DNA from: Acinetobacter sp. C32I
Lineage (GTDB): Bacteria > Pseudomonadota > Gammaproteobacteria > Pseudomonadales > Moraxellaceae
Reading direction: 5' to 3'
DNA length: 64,000 nucleotides
Assembly (NCBI RefSeq): GCF_023702715.1
Contig: NZ_CP098480.1
Location: 806,001 to 870,000 of the forward strand
A model generated the notes under the pieces. It did no database searches. It was not told the DNA's origin and saw nothing but the letters and a program-made list of their open reading frames with translations. Below are positions 47,020 through 54,589 of the stretch, in pieces. The first letter of the stretch is position 1; each line of letters opens with the position of its first letter. The position numbers and the translations under genes are program-made.

Positions 47020-47494
47020 GCAAGCACCGCATGTATGTGGCGGAGGGCCTGGGCCAAATGAAGTCATGGCAGGTATGAATCCAGGTGGTCATGGTGTTGG
47101 ACCTACGCCGCTGTGCTATTGGAAACAGCAGTCACAACATGGTGGTTCACAACAATCTGCACCACAACCGACAGGCTATTGGGTAAAGACTTGGGGAGCG
47201 ATGGCAGCAGATGGTAAAAAGGGAATATTAGGTACTTTTACTGGAGCTAATTCAAAGCAACAAGCTGAATCTAAAGCACTTAACGAATGTCAAAGTAAAG
47301 GTGGGAGTTGCCAAGTATTTTCTTATTTTAATCAATGTGCTGCTCTTGTTTCTGGTGATAATCATTATGTTATACAAGGTGCAGAAAATATTGATGTAGC
47401 ATCAAAAGTTGGAATGACTGATTGTCAGAAAAAAGATAAGGGGTGTCGCGTCCATTACTCTGCTTGTACTGAACCCTATTTTGTTAAGCATTAA
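46955..47494 (+). CDS. Secreted DUF4189-domain protein, copy 1
   Basis: A 179-residue exported protein; the frame opens at 46931, but ATG 46955 follows AAGGAACT and begins a clean signal peptide (MNKYLKHLLWLGLLGLSGSAYA). A Gly/Pro-rich N-terminal part (CGGGPGPNEVMAGMNPGG) precedes a DUF4189-type domain: YWVKTWGAMAADGKKG, ALNECQSKGGSCQVFSYFNQCAAL, and YSACTEPYFV. Cys residues are frequent, suggesting disulfides. Function unknown. It is in tandem with a paralogue 27 bases downstream. Confidence 0.82.
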   Translation: MNKYLKHLLWLGLLGLSGSAYAQAPHVCGGGPGPNEVMAGMNPGGHGVGPTPLCYWKQQSQHGGSQQSAPQPTGYWVKTWGAMAADGKKGILGTFTGANSKQQAESKALNECQSKGGSCQVFSYFNQCAALVSGDNHYVIQGAENIDVASKVGMTDCQKKDKGCRVHYSACTEPYFVKH

Positions 47495-47507
47495 TGGCTT
47501 TGAAATA

Positions 47508-47586
47508 TAAGGAACTCAGCAATGAATAAATATCTAAAGCATTTATTGTGGTTGGGTTTATTGGGGCTATGTGGTTCAGTTTATGC
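47508..47586 (+). repeat. Second copy of the 79-bp repeat
   Basis: Matches 46941-47019 from the ribosome binding site through the signal peptide; the first 40 or more bases are identical. Confidence 0.85.
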
Positions 47587-48031
47587 AGAAGGTGGTTGTC
47601 CAAATGGTATGACACCAGTCAATAATGGACAGAACTGGACATGTATTCCTGGGGGAAATGATTCACCAACACAACAACAAGCCGCGCCATTGTCGCAACG
47701 CCCTACAGGTCATTGGGTAAAAACTTGGGGTGCGATTGCAACAAATGGCGTAAAGGGTACATTAGGTACTGCGGTTGGAGCTAAAACAGAGAATGAAGCA
47801 AAAAAGATTGCAATGAAAGAGTGTAATGATAAAGGGGGTGGCTGTGAGCTTGAATTTACTTATCATAATCAATGCGCTGTTCTAGTTACAGGAAATAAGA
47901 TTTTCAATACTGCACATGCTGGTTCAATAGAGAGAGCTTCGGAGATTGGAATTTCTCAATGTAAAAAAGAAGACACCAACTGCCGCGTTTACTACTCCGC
48001 CTGTACCGAACCACGTTTCGTTAAGTACTAA
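47522..48031 (+). CDS. Secreted DUF4189-domain protein, copy 2
   Basis: A 169-residue exported paralogue of the preceding gene. The signal peptide MNKYLKHLLWLGLLGLCGSVYA is nearly the same, but the mature part is only partly conserved (HWVKTWGAIATNGVKG, AMKECNDKGGGCELEFTYHNQCAVL, YYSACTEPRFVKY). The segment between signal and domain (GGCPNGMTPVNNGQNWTCIP) is unrelated to that of copy 1. No promoter or terminator separates the copies, so they are probably co-transcribed. Confidence 0.82.
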   Translation: MNKYLKHLLWLGLLGLCGSVYAEGGCPNGMTPVNNGQNWTCIPGGNDSPTQQQAAPLSQRPTGHWVKTWGAIATNGVKGTLGTAVGAKTENEAKKIAMKECNDKGGGCELEFTYHNQCAVLVTGNKIFNTAHAGSIERASEIGISQCKKEDTNCRVYYSACTEPRFVKY

Positions 48032-48170
48032 TAGCTTTGAAGTACAAATACTATTTATGTGGGATCGCTTAAAAGCTAAATGACTTTCATACTAATTTTA
48101 GTTGCATTCACCTATACAATTCATTTATTTTGAATACATACACGGATTGTATGTTTGATCATTTCGCTTT

Positions 48171-48539
48171 ATGTCTATTTTCATTCGAAGCCTCATTTCA
48201 TTGCTGATTGCTATGTGTTTTATCACTAATAGCTATGCAATGGCTGTGTCTGAAGTGAGTCAACCAGCTGTAGAGCACGTCATTTCAAATCATGCTGCAA
48301 TGTCAGATTGTGGAATGTCTGCGATGACGAAGTATGACTCTATGGACAGTGGCAAAATGGATACATCACACTGTCAAAAGAGTCTGTGCTGTGTTGCTGC
48401 AACATTTGAACACAGTCATCATTCCATTGAGCGAAGCATACAATCCATTAAAACAGCAAATTCAGCTTATCTAGATCAACTGACTTTAGGCATTTATCAG
48501 TTACCTTATCGTCCTCCAAATCATGTCCTGTTTTTATAA
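48171..48539 (+). CDS. Exported Met/Cys/His-rich protein, possibly CopL-like
   Basis: A 122-residue protein with a signal peptide ending near SYA (residue 23). The mature part has Cys47, Cys68, Cys73 and Cys74, several Met residues (M44, M49, M52, M58, M63) and the His run EHSHHS, followed by a tail with PYRPPNH. This pattern, DCGM ... HCQKSLCC ... RPP, resembles small copper-associated proteins such as CopL and DUF2946 members, but I cannot fix the family. It is followed by another Cys-rich gene. Confidence 0.7.
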   Translation: MSIFIRSLISLLIAMCFITNSYAMAVSEVSQPAVEHVISNHAAMSDCGMSAMTKYDSMDSGKMDTSHCQKSLCCVAATFEHSHHSIERSIQSIKTANSAYLDQLTLGIYQLPYRPPNHVLFL

Positions 48540-48569
48540 ATGTAAATTTCTTATTTTTATTTCAAGGAC

Positions 48570-48767
48570 ATGATGATGTTTAATATTAAAACCGTATTGC
48601 TTTCAACACTCTTATTGGCCACGACTGTACCTGCTTTTGCTGCAAGTGATTGCTGTAAGGAAAAAGAGGCTGCTAATAAAAAAGAGTGCTGTGAAAAAAA
48701 GATGAAATGTTGTGATGACAAAGATAAAACTGCTTCTCAAGAAGATCATAGCCATCACGGGCATTAA
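48570..48767 (+). CDS. Small Cys/His-rich exported protein, probable metal binder
   Basis: A 65-residue protein with a signal peptide (LLLATTVPAFAA) and a mature part rich in Lys and Cys pairs: DCCKEKE, KECCEKK and KCCDDKD, ending HSHHGH. Three CC pairs and a His tail strongly suggest metal binding in the periplasm. Three consecutive ATGs (48570, 48573, 48576) follow AAGGA; the third has the best spacing. It is 30 bases after the CopL-like gene and probably in the same transcript. Confidence 0.78.
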   Translation: MMMFNIKTVLLSTLLLATTVPAFAASDCCKEKEAANKKECCEKKMKCCDDKDKTASQEDHSHHGH

Positions 48768-48781
48768 TTTCTAATTAATAA

Positions 48782-48811
48782 AGCTATCCTTGACAGAAGT
48801 TAAGGATAGCT
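48782..48811. terminator. Probable terminator between convergent genes
   Basis: AGCTATCCTT (48782-48791) and AAGGATAGCT (48802-48811) form a 10-bp stem with a ten-base loop between the Cys-rich gene and the DUF3325-like gene. The following T-tract is weak. Confidence 0.6.
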
Positions 48812-48823
48812 GTTGTAGCAAAA

Positions 48824-49102
48824 TCATTTTAGTTTTTTAGTGGGTTTAAGCTCATTCACAGATACCACCAACACAAAGGTCACAGGTGTGGCGAAGATCC
48901 ACCAACTGATAAAGCCAATGGAACTACCATACTCTAAACAAAGCAGGCTACCTGCAATTAAGAAGCAGATATAAGCTAAAACTCTCAACTGGGTCTTATA
49001 GCGAATAAAAGCTTGTTGTTTGGTTTTGCTGATTTGCTTGGCACTACATTTATACAGCAACAACATCCCGATGAGGGTTAATATTAGGCTCAACAGAATC
49101 AT
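48824..49102 (-). CDS. DUF3325-like small membrane protein
   Basis: A 92-residue protein with three hydrophobic helices (MILLSLILTLIGMLLLY, VLAYICFLIAGSLL, WWIFATPVTFVLVV). Its size and place after a PepSY gene match DUF3325 proteins, commonly found in the order DUF3649, PepSY, DUF3325. Its start overlaps the PepSY stop by 4 bases (ATGA). Function unknown, presumably accessory to the PepSY protein. Confidence 0.72.
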   Translation of the reverse strand: MILLSLILTLIGMLLLYKCSAKQISKTKQQAFIRYKTQLRVLAYICFLIAGSLLCLEYGSSIGFISWWIFATPVTFVLVVSVNELKPTKKLK

Positions 49103-50658
49103 GCGTTGACCTCTTGTTGTTTCGCTAACTTGGTTTTGATTTTTTGAGTAGATTTCGCTTGAATCGGCTGGATATTTCTAAAAATAAACACAGCAAATAG
49201 GGCACAGACCAGCAGGAACAAATCAATTCGCAAGAATATCCAATAGCTGTGTAAATCAGTGATGAGCTGATGTTGAATCAAATATATCAAGTTATAGACA
49301 GGTAGAACCAAAGCAATCAAGCCGAAAATGCAGATCTGTGATTTCCATAAGTATTGTTTTTTGGTCAATAAAGCGATGATAAAGCTCAGTCCCCATACGC
49401 TGAAAAAGGTATAAATTTCATAGTTGGGTGTAGTTTCAGTGATATGGACCAATCGATTGGCGAATAGATAGCCGAGCATTGCAGTCGGAAGGCCGACAAA
49501 GGCTGCAACATTTAAACGATCCACCAAATAATAGCCAAAATGAAATTGATTCGATTTATTTTGAATCTGGCGTTTTAAGCTCCAGAGCAATAGGCCAGAC
49601 GCAATCATTAAACACCCCAAAATACCTGAGCAGAAGAAAGCGAAGCGCAGTATCGGTTGGGCAAAAGTCGCCATATGTAGGCCATAAACACCCGCATTTA
49701 AGGTTGCAACAGCACTTTCATTTCGAGTATTAGCCAATACATGACCTTGTCCATTAAAGGTGATTTGTGCCTGATTTAAGGTAATCGAACGATCTTCTAA
49801 TTGCTTAAAGGTAATGATAGCTTGGTCTGTATTGGGATTTTTGACCTCAATCGATGCTAAGGCTTGATCTCCCCATTGTTGTTTTACTTTTTCTAATAAG
49901 CTGCCAATCGGCAACATTTCTGCTTTTTTAGGTTCAGCTTGATGCGTTGTGCTTTTTTCAGTGGTTCTGATCTCAGTAAAATATTGAAACGGATTCTCTG
50001 GATAAAGCTTTTGCATGCCCCAAGGCAAGTACAGATAGAAGAAAATCGCCAATCCTGTAAAAGTAATGGTCAGGAAAAAAGGCAAGGCCAGTACAGAGGA
50101 GACATTATGGAAGTCCAACCATGAGCGTTGCGATTTAAAGGTTCTCAGGGTAAAGAAATCGGTAAAGATCTTCTTATGCGTAATAATCCCAGAGACCAAA
50201 GCAATCAGCATAATAAAGGCCGCGAGACAGGCAATCAACCGTCCGACCATGATAGGAACACCATAGAGCTGAAAGTGGAAGTTATAAAAGAAATCTCCAC
50301 CTTGGGTCGCTGAGAGTTTTAGCTCTTGCCCCGTATTGGCATCTAAACTACGGCTTTCATAGCCACCGCTGGCTTGTTGCCAGTACATTTTATTGACGGG
50401 TTCTTCATGATTGGCAATATTGAGATACCAAGATTTGGCATCAGTCGCATTTTTAGCTAAATAATCCGTTGCTGTACGAATAGCAGTATCTTGATTAACT
50501 TGATATTGCGCTAGCTGTGGTTGCATCCATAGATTAATCTGATGTCGATAATAGGAACTGGTACCCATCAAGAAAATGGCAAATAAAAGCCAGCCAAAAA
50601 TTAAGCCTGTCCACGCATGCAACCATGCCATTGATTGGCGAACGCCTTTATTTTGCAT
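49099..50658 (-). CDS. PepSY-domain membrane protein, iron/metal reductase-like
   Basis: A 519-residue protein. The frame is open to 50745, but ATG 50658 (MQNKGVRQSMAWLHAWTG) begins right at the family's typical N-terminal helix and leaves 2 bases to the previous stop. It has about seven hydrophobic helices and a periplasmic PepSY-type region. Helix-embedded His residues, such as in WLHAWTGLIFGW and DFHNVSSVLALPFF, are typical of the group often called iron-regulated or ferric-reductase-like membrane proteins. It shares little apparent sequence with the PepSY gene at 38529. Confidence 0.82.
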   Translation of the reverse strand: MQNKGVRQSMAWLHAWTGLIFGWLLFAIFLMGTSSYYRHQINLWMQPQLAQYQVNQDTAIRTATDYLAKNATDAKSWYLNIANHEEPVNKMYWQQASGGYESRSLDANTGQELKLSATQGGDFFYNFHFQLYGVPIMVGRLIACLAAFIMLIALVSGIITHKKIFTDFFTLRTFKSQRSWLDFHNVSSVLALPFFLTITFTGLAIFFYLYLPWGMQKLYPENPFQYFTEIRTTEKSTTHQAEPKKAEMLPIGSLLEKVKQQWGDQALASIEVKNPNTDQAIITFKQLEDRSITLNQAQITFNGQGHVLANTRNESAVATLNAGVYGLHMATFAQPILRFAFFCSGILGCLMIASGLLLWSLKRQIQNKSNQFHFGYYLVDRLNVAAFVGLPTAMLGYLFANRLVHITETTPNYEIYTFFSVWGLSFIIALLTKKQYLWKSQICIFGLIALVLPVYNLIYLIQHQLITDLHSYWIFLRIDLFLLVCALFAVFIFRNIQPIQAKSTQKIKTKLAKQQEVNA

Positions 50659-50660
50659 TT

Positions 50661-50954
50661 TTAATTTAAACCCACAGATAAGCCAAACAATACGCCGGTC
50701 AAAACCAGACTGATCAAGCTGAGTTTCCACAGTGAATGTGCACAAAAACTTAAAATGATAAAGGCCAGATAAAATAGAATTGAAATAAATGCTGCAAGAT
50801 AGATTGCCTCTGCCTTATCTAATAGATGGCTAAACAATGAACCGAGTCCAAGGCTCAAATACATCATGCACACGTAGCCAACAACAAAGCTCAACACAAA
50901 GCGATAGAAAATGCTCAGTCGATAGACAAGCGAAATAGATGCAGATTTAGCCAT
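50661..50954 (-). CDS. DUF3649-like small membrane protein
   Basis: A 97-residue protein with three hydrophobic helices (VLSFVVGYVCMMYLSLGLG, IYLAAFISILFYLAFIILSF, LISLVLTGVLFGLSVG). Length and location first in a trio with PepSY and DUF3325-like genes support DUF3649. Such trios usually follow a TonB receptor; none is present here. Confidence 0.72.
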   Translation of the reverse strand: MAKSASISLVYRLSIFYRFVLSFVVGYVCMMYLSLGLGSLFSHLLDKAEAIYLAAFISILFYLAFIILSFCAHSLWKLSLISLVLTGVLFGLSVGLN

Positions 50955-50997
50955 AAAGGGTCTTGAAGCAAAAGAAGGGAGAAATAGATCACATATG

Positions 50998-51016
50998 GAA
51001 ATGATTCTTGTTTATA
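50998..51016. promoter_or_regulatory. Weak Fur-box-like site upstream of the PepSY trio
   Basis: On the minus strand the sequence reads ATAAACAAGAATCATTTCC, agreeing with the Fur consensus at 11 of 19 positions, mainly in one half-site. It lies 44 bases before the DUF3649-like start. Support is marginal. Confidence 0.3.
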
Positions 51017-51202
51017 TTAAATCTTAGCAGAATCTCAATCAATTCTTCATTCATCGTAAATCTAGATTGTATTTTGAATAATAAATGTCATCTTAGATCA
51101 GAACTAATATTCACCAATCATGAACAATTTGCACGGTATAGTGTGATTCGATGTAAAATCATTCTGTTAGAATCATTTAAACATTTCTGTGGGGCGTGGG
51201 TC

Positions 51203-52381
51203 TTGTTAAAGCAAAAACTAAAAATTGGTATCGTGGTGGGGGAAGTTTCTGGAGATACTCTAGGAGTGAAACTCATGCGCAGTTTTCGCGAACAAGGCAT
51301 TGATGCTGAATTTGAAGGGATTGGTGGCCCACAAATGATCGCAGAGGGATTTCACAGTTATTATCCGATGGAAATTCTTTCGGTGATGGGAATTGTTGAA
51401 GTCCTTAAAGATTTAAAAAAGCTGTTTGCTGTACGTGATGGTCTAGTTGAACGTTGGACCGAACATCCCGTTGATATCTTTATTGGTATTGATGCACCCG
51501 ATTTTAATTTGCGCCTCTCCAAAACCATTAAAGAAAAACAGTTACCTATAAAAACCGTACAATATGTCAGCCCGTCGGTGTGGGCGTGGCGCCAAGGTCG
51601 TGTTCATGGTATTAAACGCAGTATCGATTTGGTTCTGTGTTTATTTCCATTTGAAAAAACCTTTTATGAAAATTATGAGGTTGCCGCTGCCTTTGTTGGG
51701 CATCCATTGGCAAAGCAACTACCGTTAAAAAATCCAATTACTGAAGCCAAGCATCAATTAGGCCTGTCTGCACATAAAACCCATATTGCGTTATTACCTG
51801 GAAGTCGCCGTGGTGAAATTGAACGATTGCTGCCACTGCTCACGGGTGCTGCTGAAATTCTTCATCGGAAGTATCCTGATCTGGAGTTTTTAATCCCCGC
51901 AATTAATGATGCGCGCAAGCATCAGATTGAACAGGGCATTCAAAATCTAGATACCAGCCTGAAATCTAAAATTCATATACTGGAAAATAGCGATGCCGAG
52001 TCAAAAATTGGCCGTATGGTGATGAATGCCAGTGATATTGTGGCTTTGGCTTCTGGTACGGCGACCCTTGAAGCAATGTTATTGCATCGTCCAATGGTGA
52101 CTTTTTATAAGTTGAACTGGTTGACCTATCTGATTGCGAAATTCATGGTCAAAATTCCATACTACTCATTACCAAATATTATTGCTGGTAAAAAAGTGAT
52201 TGAGGAATTGATTCAGGCCGATGCAACGCCTCAACATTTAGCCACTGAAATTGAAAAATTAATGGATCATGAAACGGCGCATATCCAAATGATGCAACAT
52301 TTGAGCATGCATAAACAGTTGATCTCGGGTAATACCGAAGATCCCGTACAGGCGATTCTCAATTGTCTGAATGCAGGCTAA
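51203..52381 (+). CDS. lpxB: LpxB, lipid-A-disaccharide synthase
   Basis: A 392-residue glycosyltransferase (family GT19). The frame is open from 51008, but the conserved region starts at KLKIGIVVGEVSGDTLG, so the TTG at 51203 is preferred. Marks are FEGIGGPQMIAEGF, IGIDAPDFNLRL, YVSPSVWAWRQGR, FVGHPLA, LLPGSRRGEIERLLP and ASGTATLEAML. It makes the disaccharide lipid A precursor at the inner face of the membrane. It stands alone, not next to lpxA or lpxD. Confidence 0.94.
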   Translation: MLKQKLKIGIVVGEVSGDTLGVKLMRSFREQGIDAEFEGIGGPQMIAEGFHSYYPMEILSVMGIVEVLKDLKKLFAVRDGLVERWTEHPVDIFIGIDAPDFNLRLSKTIKEKQLPIKTVQYVSPSVWAWRQGRVHGIKRSIDLVLCLFPFEKTFYENYEVAAAFVGHPLAKQLPLKNPITEAKHQLGLSAHKTHIALLPGSRRGEIERLLPLLTGAAEILHRKYPDLEFLIPAINDARKHQIEQGIQNLDTSLKSKIHILENSDAESKIGRMVMNASDIVALASGTATLEAMLLHRPMVTFYKLNWLTYLIAKFMVKIPYYSLPNIIAGKKVIEELIQADATPQHLATEIEKLMDHETAHIQMMQHLSMHKQLISGNTEDPVQAILNCLNAG

Positions 52382-52384
52382 ATA

Positions 52385-52415
52385 AAAAAGGTGGCGATTA
52401 GGCCACCTTTTTTTA
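52385..52415. terminator. Terminator after lpxB
   Basis: AAAAAAGGTGGC and GCCACCTTTTTTT pair around a short loop, with T-tracts on both strands; it can serve lpxB and the convergent DUF2797 gene. Confidence 0.9.
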
Positions 52416-52425
52416 TACATATCAT

Positions 52426-53295
52426 TCAGGCACGAAGGATTAGTTCATAACCTGTATATTTACGAATATTGATCACACCAATATCAAATAATAAGTATTG
52501 ACCTTTAATCCCTTGCAACACACCGCGAATTTTTGGGGTTTTATCCAAATTCAGCGATTTAATCTTTTCAGGATAATGCTCAACTGGATAGATAAATTCA
52601 CGTGGCGTTTCATCTTCCAAGAATTCCAAGCTTTCGTTAAATTCAAGGTTCTGATTGAATTCTTCACGAATGCTTTGAATTTTCGGAGCGAATTCTTCAA
52701 GAATTTGATCACGTTGCTCAAGCAGATTTAAAGGTTCAGCTTCACCTTTTAGCAATTTGCGCCAGTCGGTTTTATCTGCGATTTGTGTACCAATTAACGT
52801 TTCCAAATGCCCAGACAAACGACGTGAGCCGACTTTCATAATGGGTAAAGCTTGGGTTGCCCCTTGATCTAACCAACGGGTTGGCATATTGACGATACGG
52901 GTAATCCCGATCTTTAAGGCACTTGAGTTGGCTAAATACACAATATGTGGCTGGAAACAAACATCATGTGCGAACTGGTCTTCACGACAGGTTCCCAAGT
53001 GATAATGGCAGGTTTCAGGTTTCATAATGCACAGGTCACATTCGGCCTTGGTTTTAAAACATTTAAAACAATGACCCTGCGAATAAGACTTCGGTGTTTT
53101 TGCGCCACAAGAGGTACAAAAGATATTGCCAGTCCATTCGATCTCAATTTCTTGACCTAAAACAAAAGGAAGGTCAGTTTCTGAACGATCTAATATAAAT
53201 TTATATTCAACATTTGCCTTGCTTGTTGATTGATCAGTTACACTATGCGTTTTGAGCGCTGCATGCATTTTATGACAAATGCCTTGTAGTTCCAT
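52426..53295 (-). CDS. DUF2797-domain protein with zinc-finger and GIY-YIG-like segment
   Basis: A 289-residue protein. A Cys-rich part (CTSCGAKTPKSYSQGHCFKCF, ECDLCIMKPETCHYHLGTCRE) probably binds zinc. It is followed by HIVYLANSSALKIGITR and RWLDQGATQALP, a pattern reminiscent of the GIY-YIG nuclease fold, and a later Glu in LETLIGTQIADKTDWR. Family members are uncharacterised. The gene starts 38 bases from the divergent DUF6231-like gene. Confidence 0.8.
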   Translation of the reverse strand: MELQGICHKMHAALKTHSVTDQSTSKANVEYKFILDRSETDLPFVLGQEIEIEWTGNIFCTSCGAKTPKSYSQGHCFKCFKTKAECDLCIMKPETCHYHLGTCREDQFAHDVCFQPHIVYLANSSALKIGITRIVNMPTRWLDQGATQALPIMKVGSRRLSGHLETLIGTQIADKTDWRKLLKGEAEPLNLLEQRDQILEEFAPKIQSIREEFNQNLEFNESLEFLEDETPREFIYPVEHYPEKIKSLNLDKTPKIRGVLQGIKGQYLLFDIGVINIRKYTGYELILRA

Positions 53296-53332
53296 TAATA
53301 AACTCTCATCTTTTCAATCAAGGGTTGCAGTT

Positions 53333-53794
53333 ATGGCTGAACAAAATGTCATCACTTCTATGCTAGACGATTTATCTCAAGAACAGCCCATTCATACTGC
53401 ACTTTGTATAGGTCAGCAGATTGACCAAAATGCTTCAATTCAATGGCATTATTTTAACGTAACTGACTTTTTAAGTCTGCCATTTACGCAGCGTTATGAT
53501 TTAGGTTTTGTATTATTTGATACAGAAGAAATGCAAAATATCACCGAAACGCAAAAATCACAGCTGTTGGTGAAGTTACGTGACCTGATGGCCAAACGAA
53601 TTGTCGTGGTCAGTAAACTGGGCGATGAAAAATTATTGCGTTCGCTTGGCTTTACTCAATTGATTGATAAAACCACACACGGCAGTGATTTTGCTTTATG
53701 GCAATTTAATATCTTGACTTATAAGCATGTACCTGACTGGTTTAACTCCAAGTTCTGGGCGAATCCTGAGAATTGGAATAAATTCCGCTGGTAA
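53333..53794 (+). CDS. DUF6231-like protein
   Basis: A 153-residue cytosolic protein; ATG 53333 after AAGGG is preferred to the frame opening at 53279. It has a Rossmann-like pattern (YDLGFVLFDTEEM, AKRIVVVSKLGDEKLLRSLGFTQL) but lacks a visible SAM-binding motif, then ends NPENWNKFRW, which fits DUF6231. Function unknown. Confidence 0.65.
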   Translation: MAEQNVITSMLDDLSQEQPIHTALCIGQQIDQNASIQWHYFNVTDFLSLPFTQRYDLGFVLFDTEEMQNITETQKSQLLVKLRDLMAKRIVVVSKLGDEKLLRSLGFTQLIDKTTHGSDFALWQFNILTYKHVPDWFNSKFWANPENWNKFRW

Positions 53795-53912
53795 AATAAT
53801 CAGGCTGGAAAGAGTTGCAAGTTCTTGCAAAATTTAACAATTTAACTTTGTTTTGTGCTTTCAAAGCAGCGTATGCTTTTTGCATAAATAATTCCAAAGG
53901 AAAGTTTAAGTC

Positions 53913-54527
53913 ATGACTGATTTAACCAACATTGTTGAAATTTTAGCAAAGCAAGCTTTAGGCGGTCAGCAACAATCAGGCCAAGCGGGTGGTTTAGGTG
54001 GAATTTTAGGTTCTGTTTTAGGTCAACTTGGTGGTCAACAGCAAAATACCCAAAGCCAGCAAGGTGGCTTGGGTGGTATCTTGGGTTCAGTTTTAGGGCA
54101 ATTGGGTGGTGGAAATACTTCAACCCAAAGTAATGCAACTGGTGGTAATACCGCACAAACTTTATTGATTGCAGTTTTACCATTGGTGTTAGCTTGGATT
54201 CAAAAACAAGGCGGTTTACAAGGTGCATTGGATAAACTAAAAAATGCCGGTTTATCGAATCAAGTGCAAAGCTGGGTAGATCCACAGCAACAAAATGCAC
54301 AAGATGTGCCAGAGCAAAATATTCAAAGTTTATTTGATGACCAAGATGTAGAACAAGTTGCACAACAAACTCAAGCACCGAAACAAGCGATTTATGGTGC
54401 AATTGCTTCAGTTTTACCGCAAGTGATTGATTCTTTAACACCGCAAGGTAGCAGTACCAATCCACAAGAAGCCAACCAAGATATTCAGCAAGTTTTGAAT
54501 TTGGTGAGTGGCTTCCTTAAAAAGTAA
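53913..54527 (+). CDS. YidB/DUF937-family protein with internal repeat
   Basis: A 204-residue Gln/Gly-rich protein. GGLGGILGSVLGQLGG occurs twice, at residues 26-41 and 51-66, separated by a Gln-rich linker, followed by a helix (AQTLLIAVLPLVLAWIQ) and the YidB-like GGLQGALDKLKNAGLSNQVQSWV. The C-terminal half contains a conserved-looking QAPKQAIYGAIASVLPQVIDSLTPQG. Function of the family is unknown. The AAAGGAAAG ribosome binding site is clear. Confidence 0.82.
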   Translation: MTDLTNIVEILAKQALGGQQQSGQAGGLGGILGSVLGQLGGQQQNTQSQQGGLGGILGSVLGQLGGGNTSTQSNATGGNTAQTLLIAVLPLVLAWIQKQGGLQGALDKLKNAGLSNQVQSWVDPQQQNAQDVPEQNIQSLFDDQDVEQVAQQTQAPKQAIYGAIASVLPQVIDSLTPQGSSTNPQEANQDIQQVLNLVSGFLKK

Positions 54528-54540
54528 AAAATCCGATGCG

Positions 54541-54571
54541 AAAAAGCCTGTTCTCTTGAGCAGGCTTTTTT
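54541..54571 (+). terminator. Terminator after the YidB-like gene
   Basis: AAAAAGCCTG and CAGGCTTTTTT form a 10-bp stem with a ten-base loop, with T-tracts on both sides, so it may also serve the convergent NCS1 gene. Confidence 0.88.
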
Positions 54572-54589
54572 CTAAGTTATATATCTACA

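Noticed and set aside
46647..47057. 136-residue minus-strand frame overlapping the first DUF4189 gene
   Set aside because: It runs antisense through the conserved signal peptide of a well-supported gene and through AT-rich intergenic DNA, has no recognisable motif and lacks a ribosome binding site.
53911..54465. 184-residue minus-strand frame
   Set aside because: It mirrors the YidB-like gene almost exactly and its composition (Leu/His-rich) reflects the Gln/Gly-rich codons of the sense strand.
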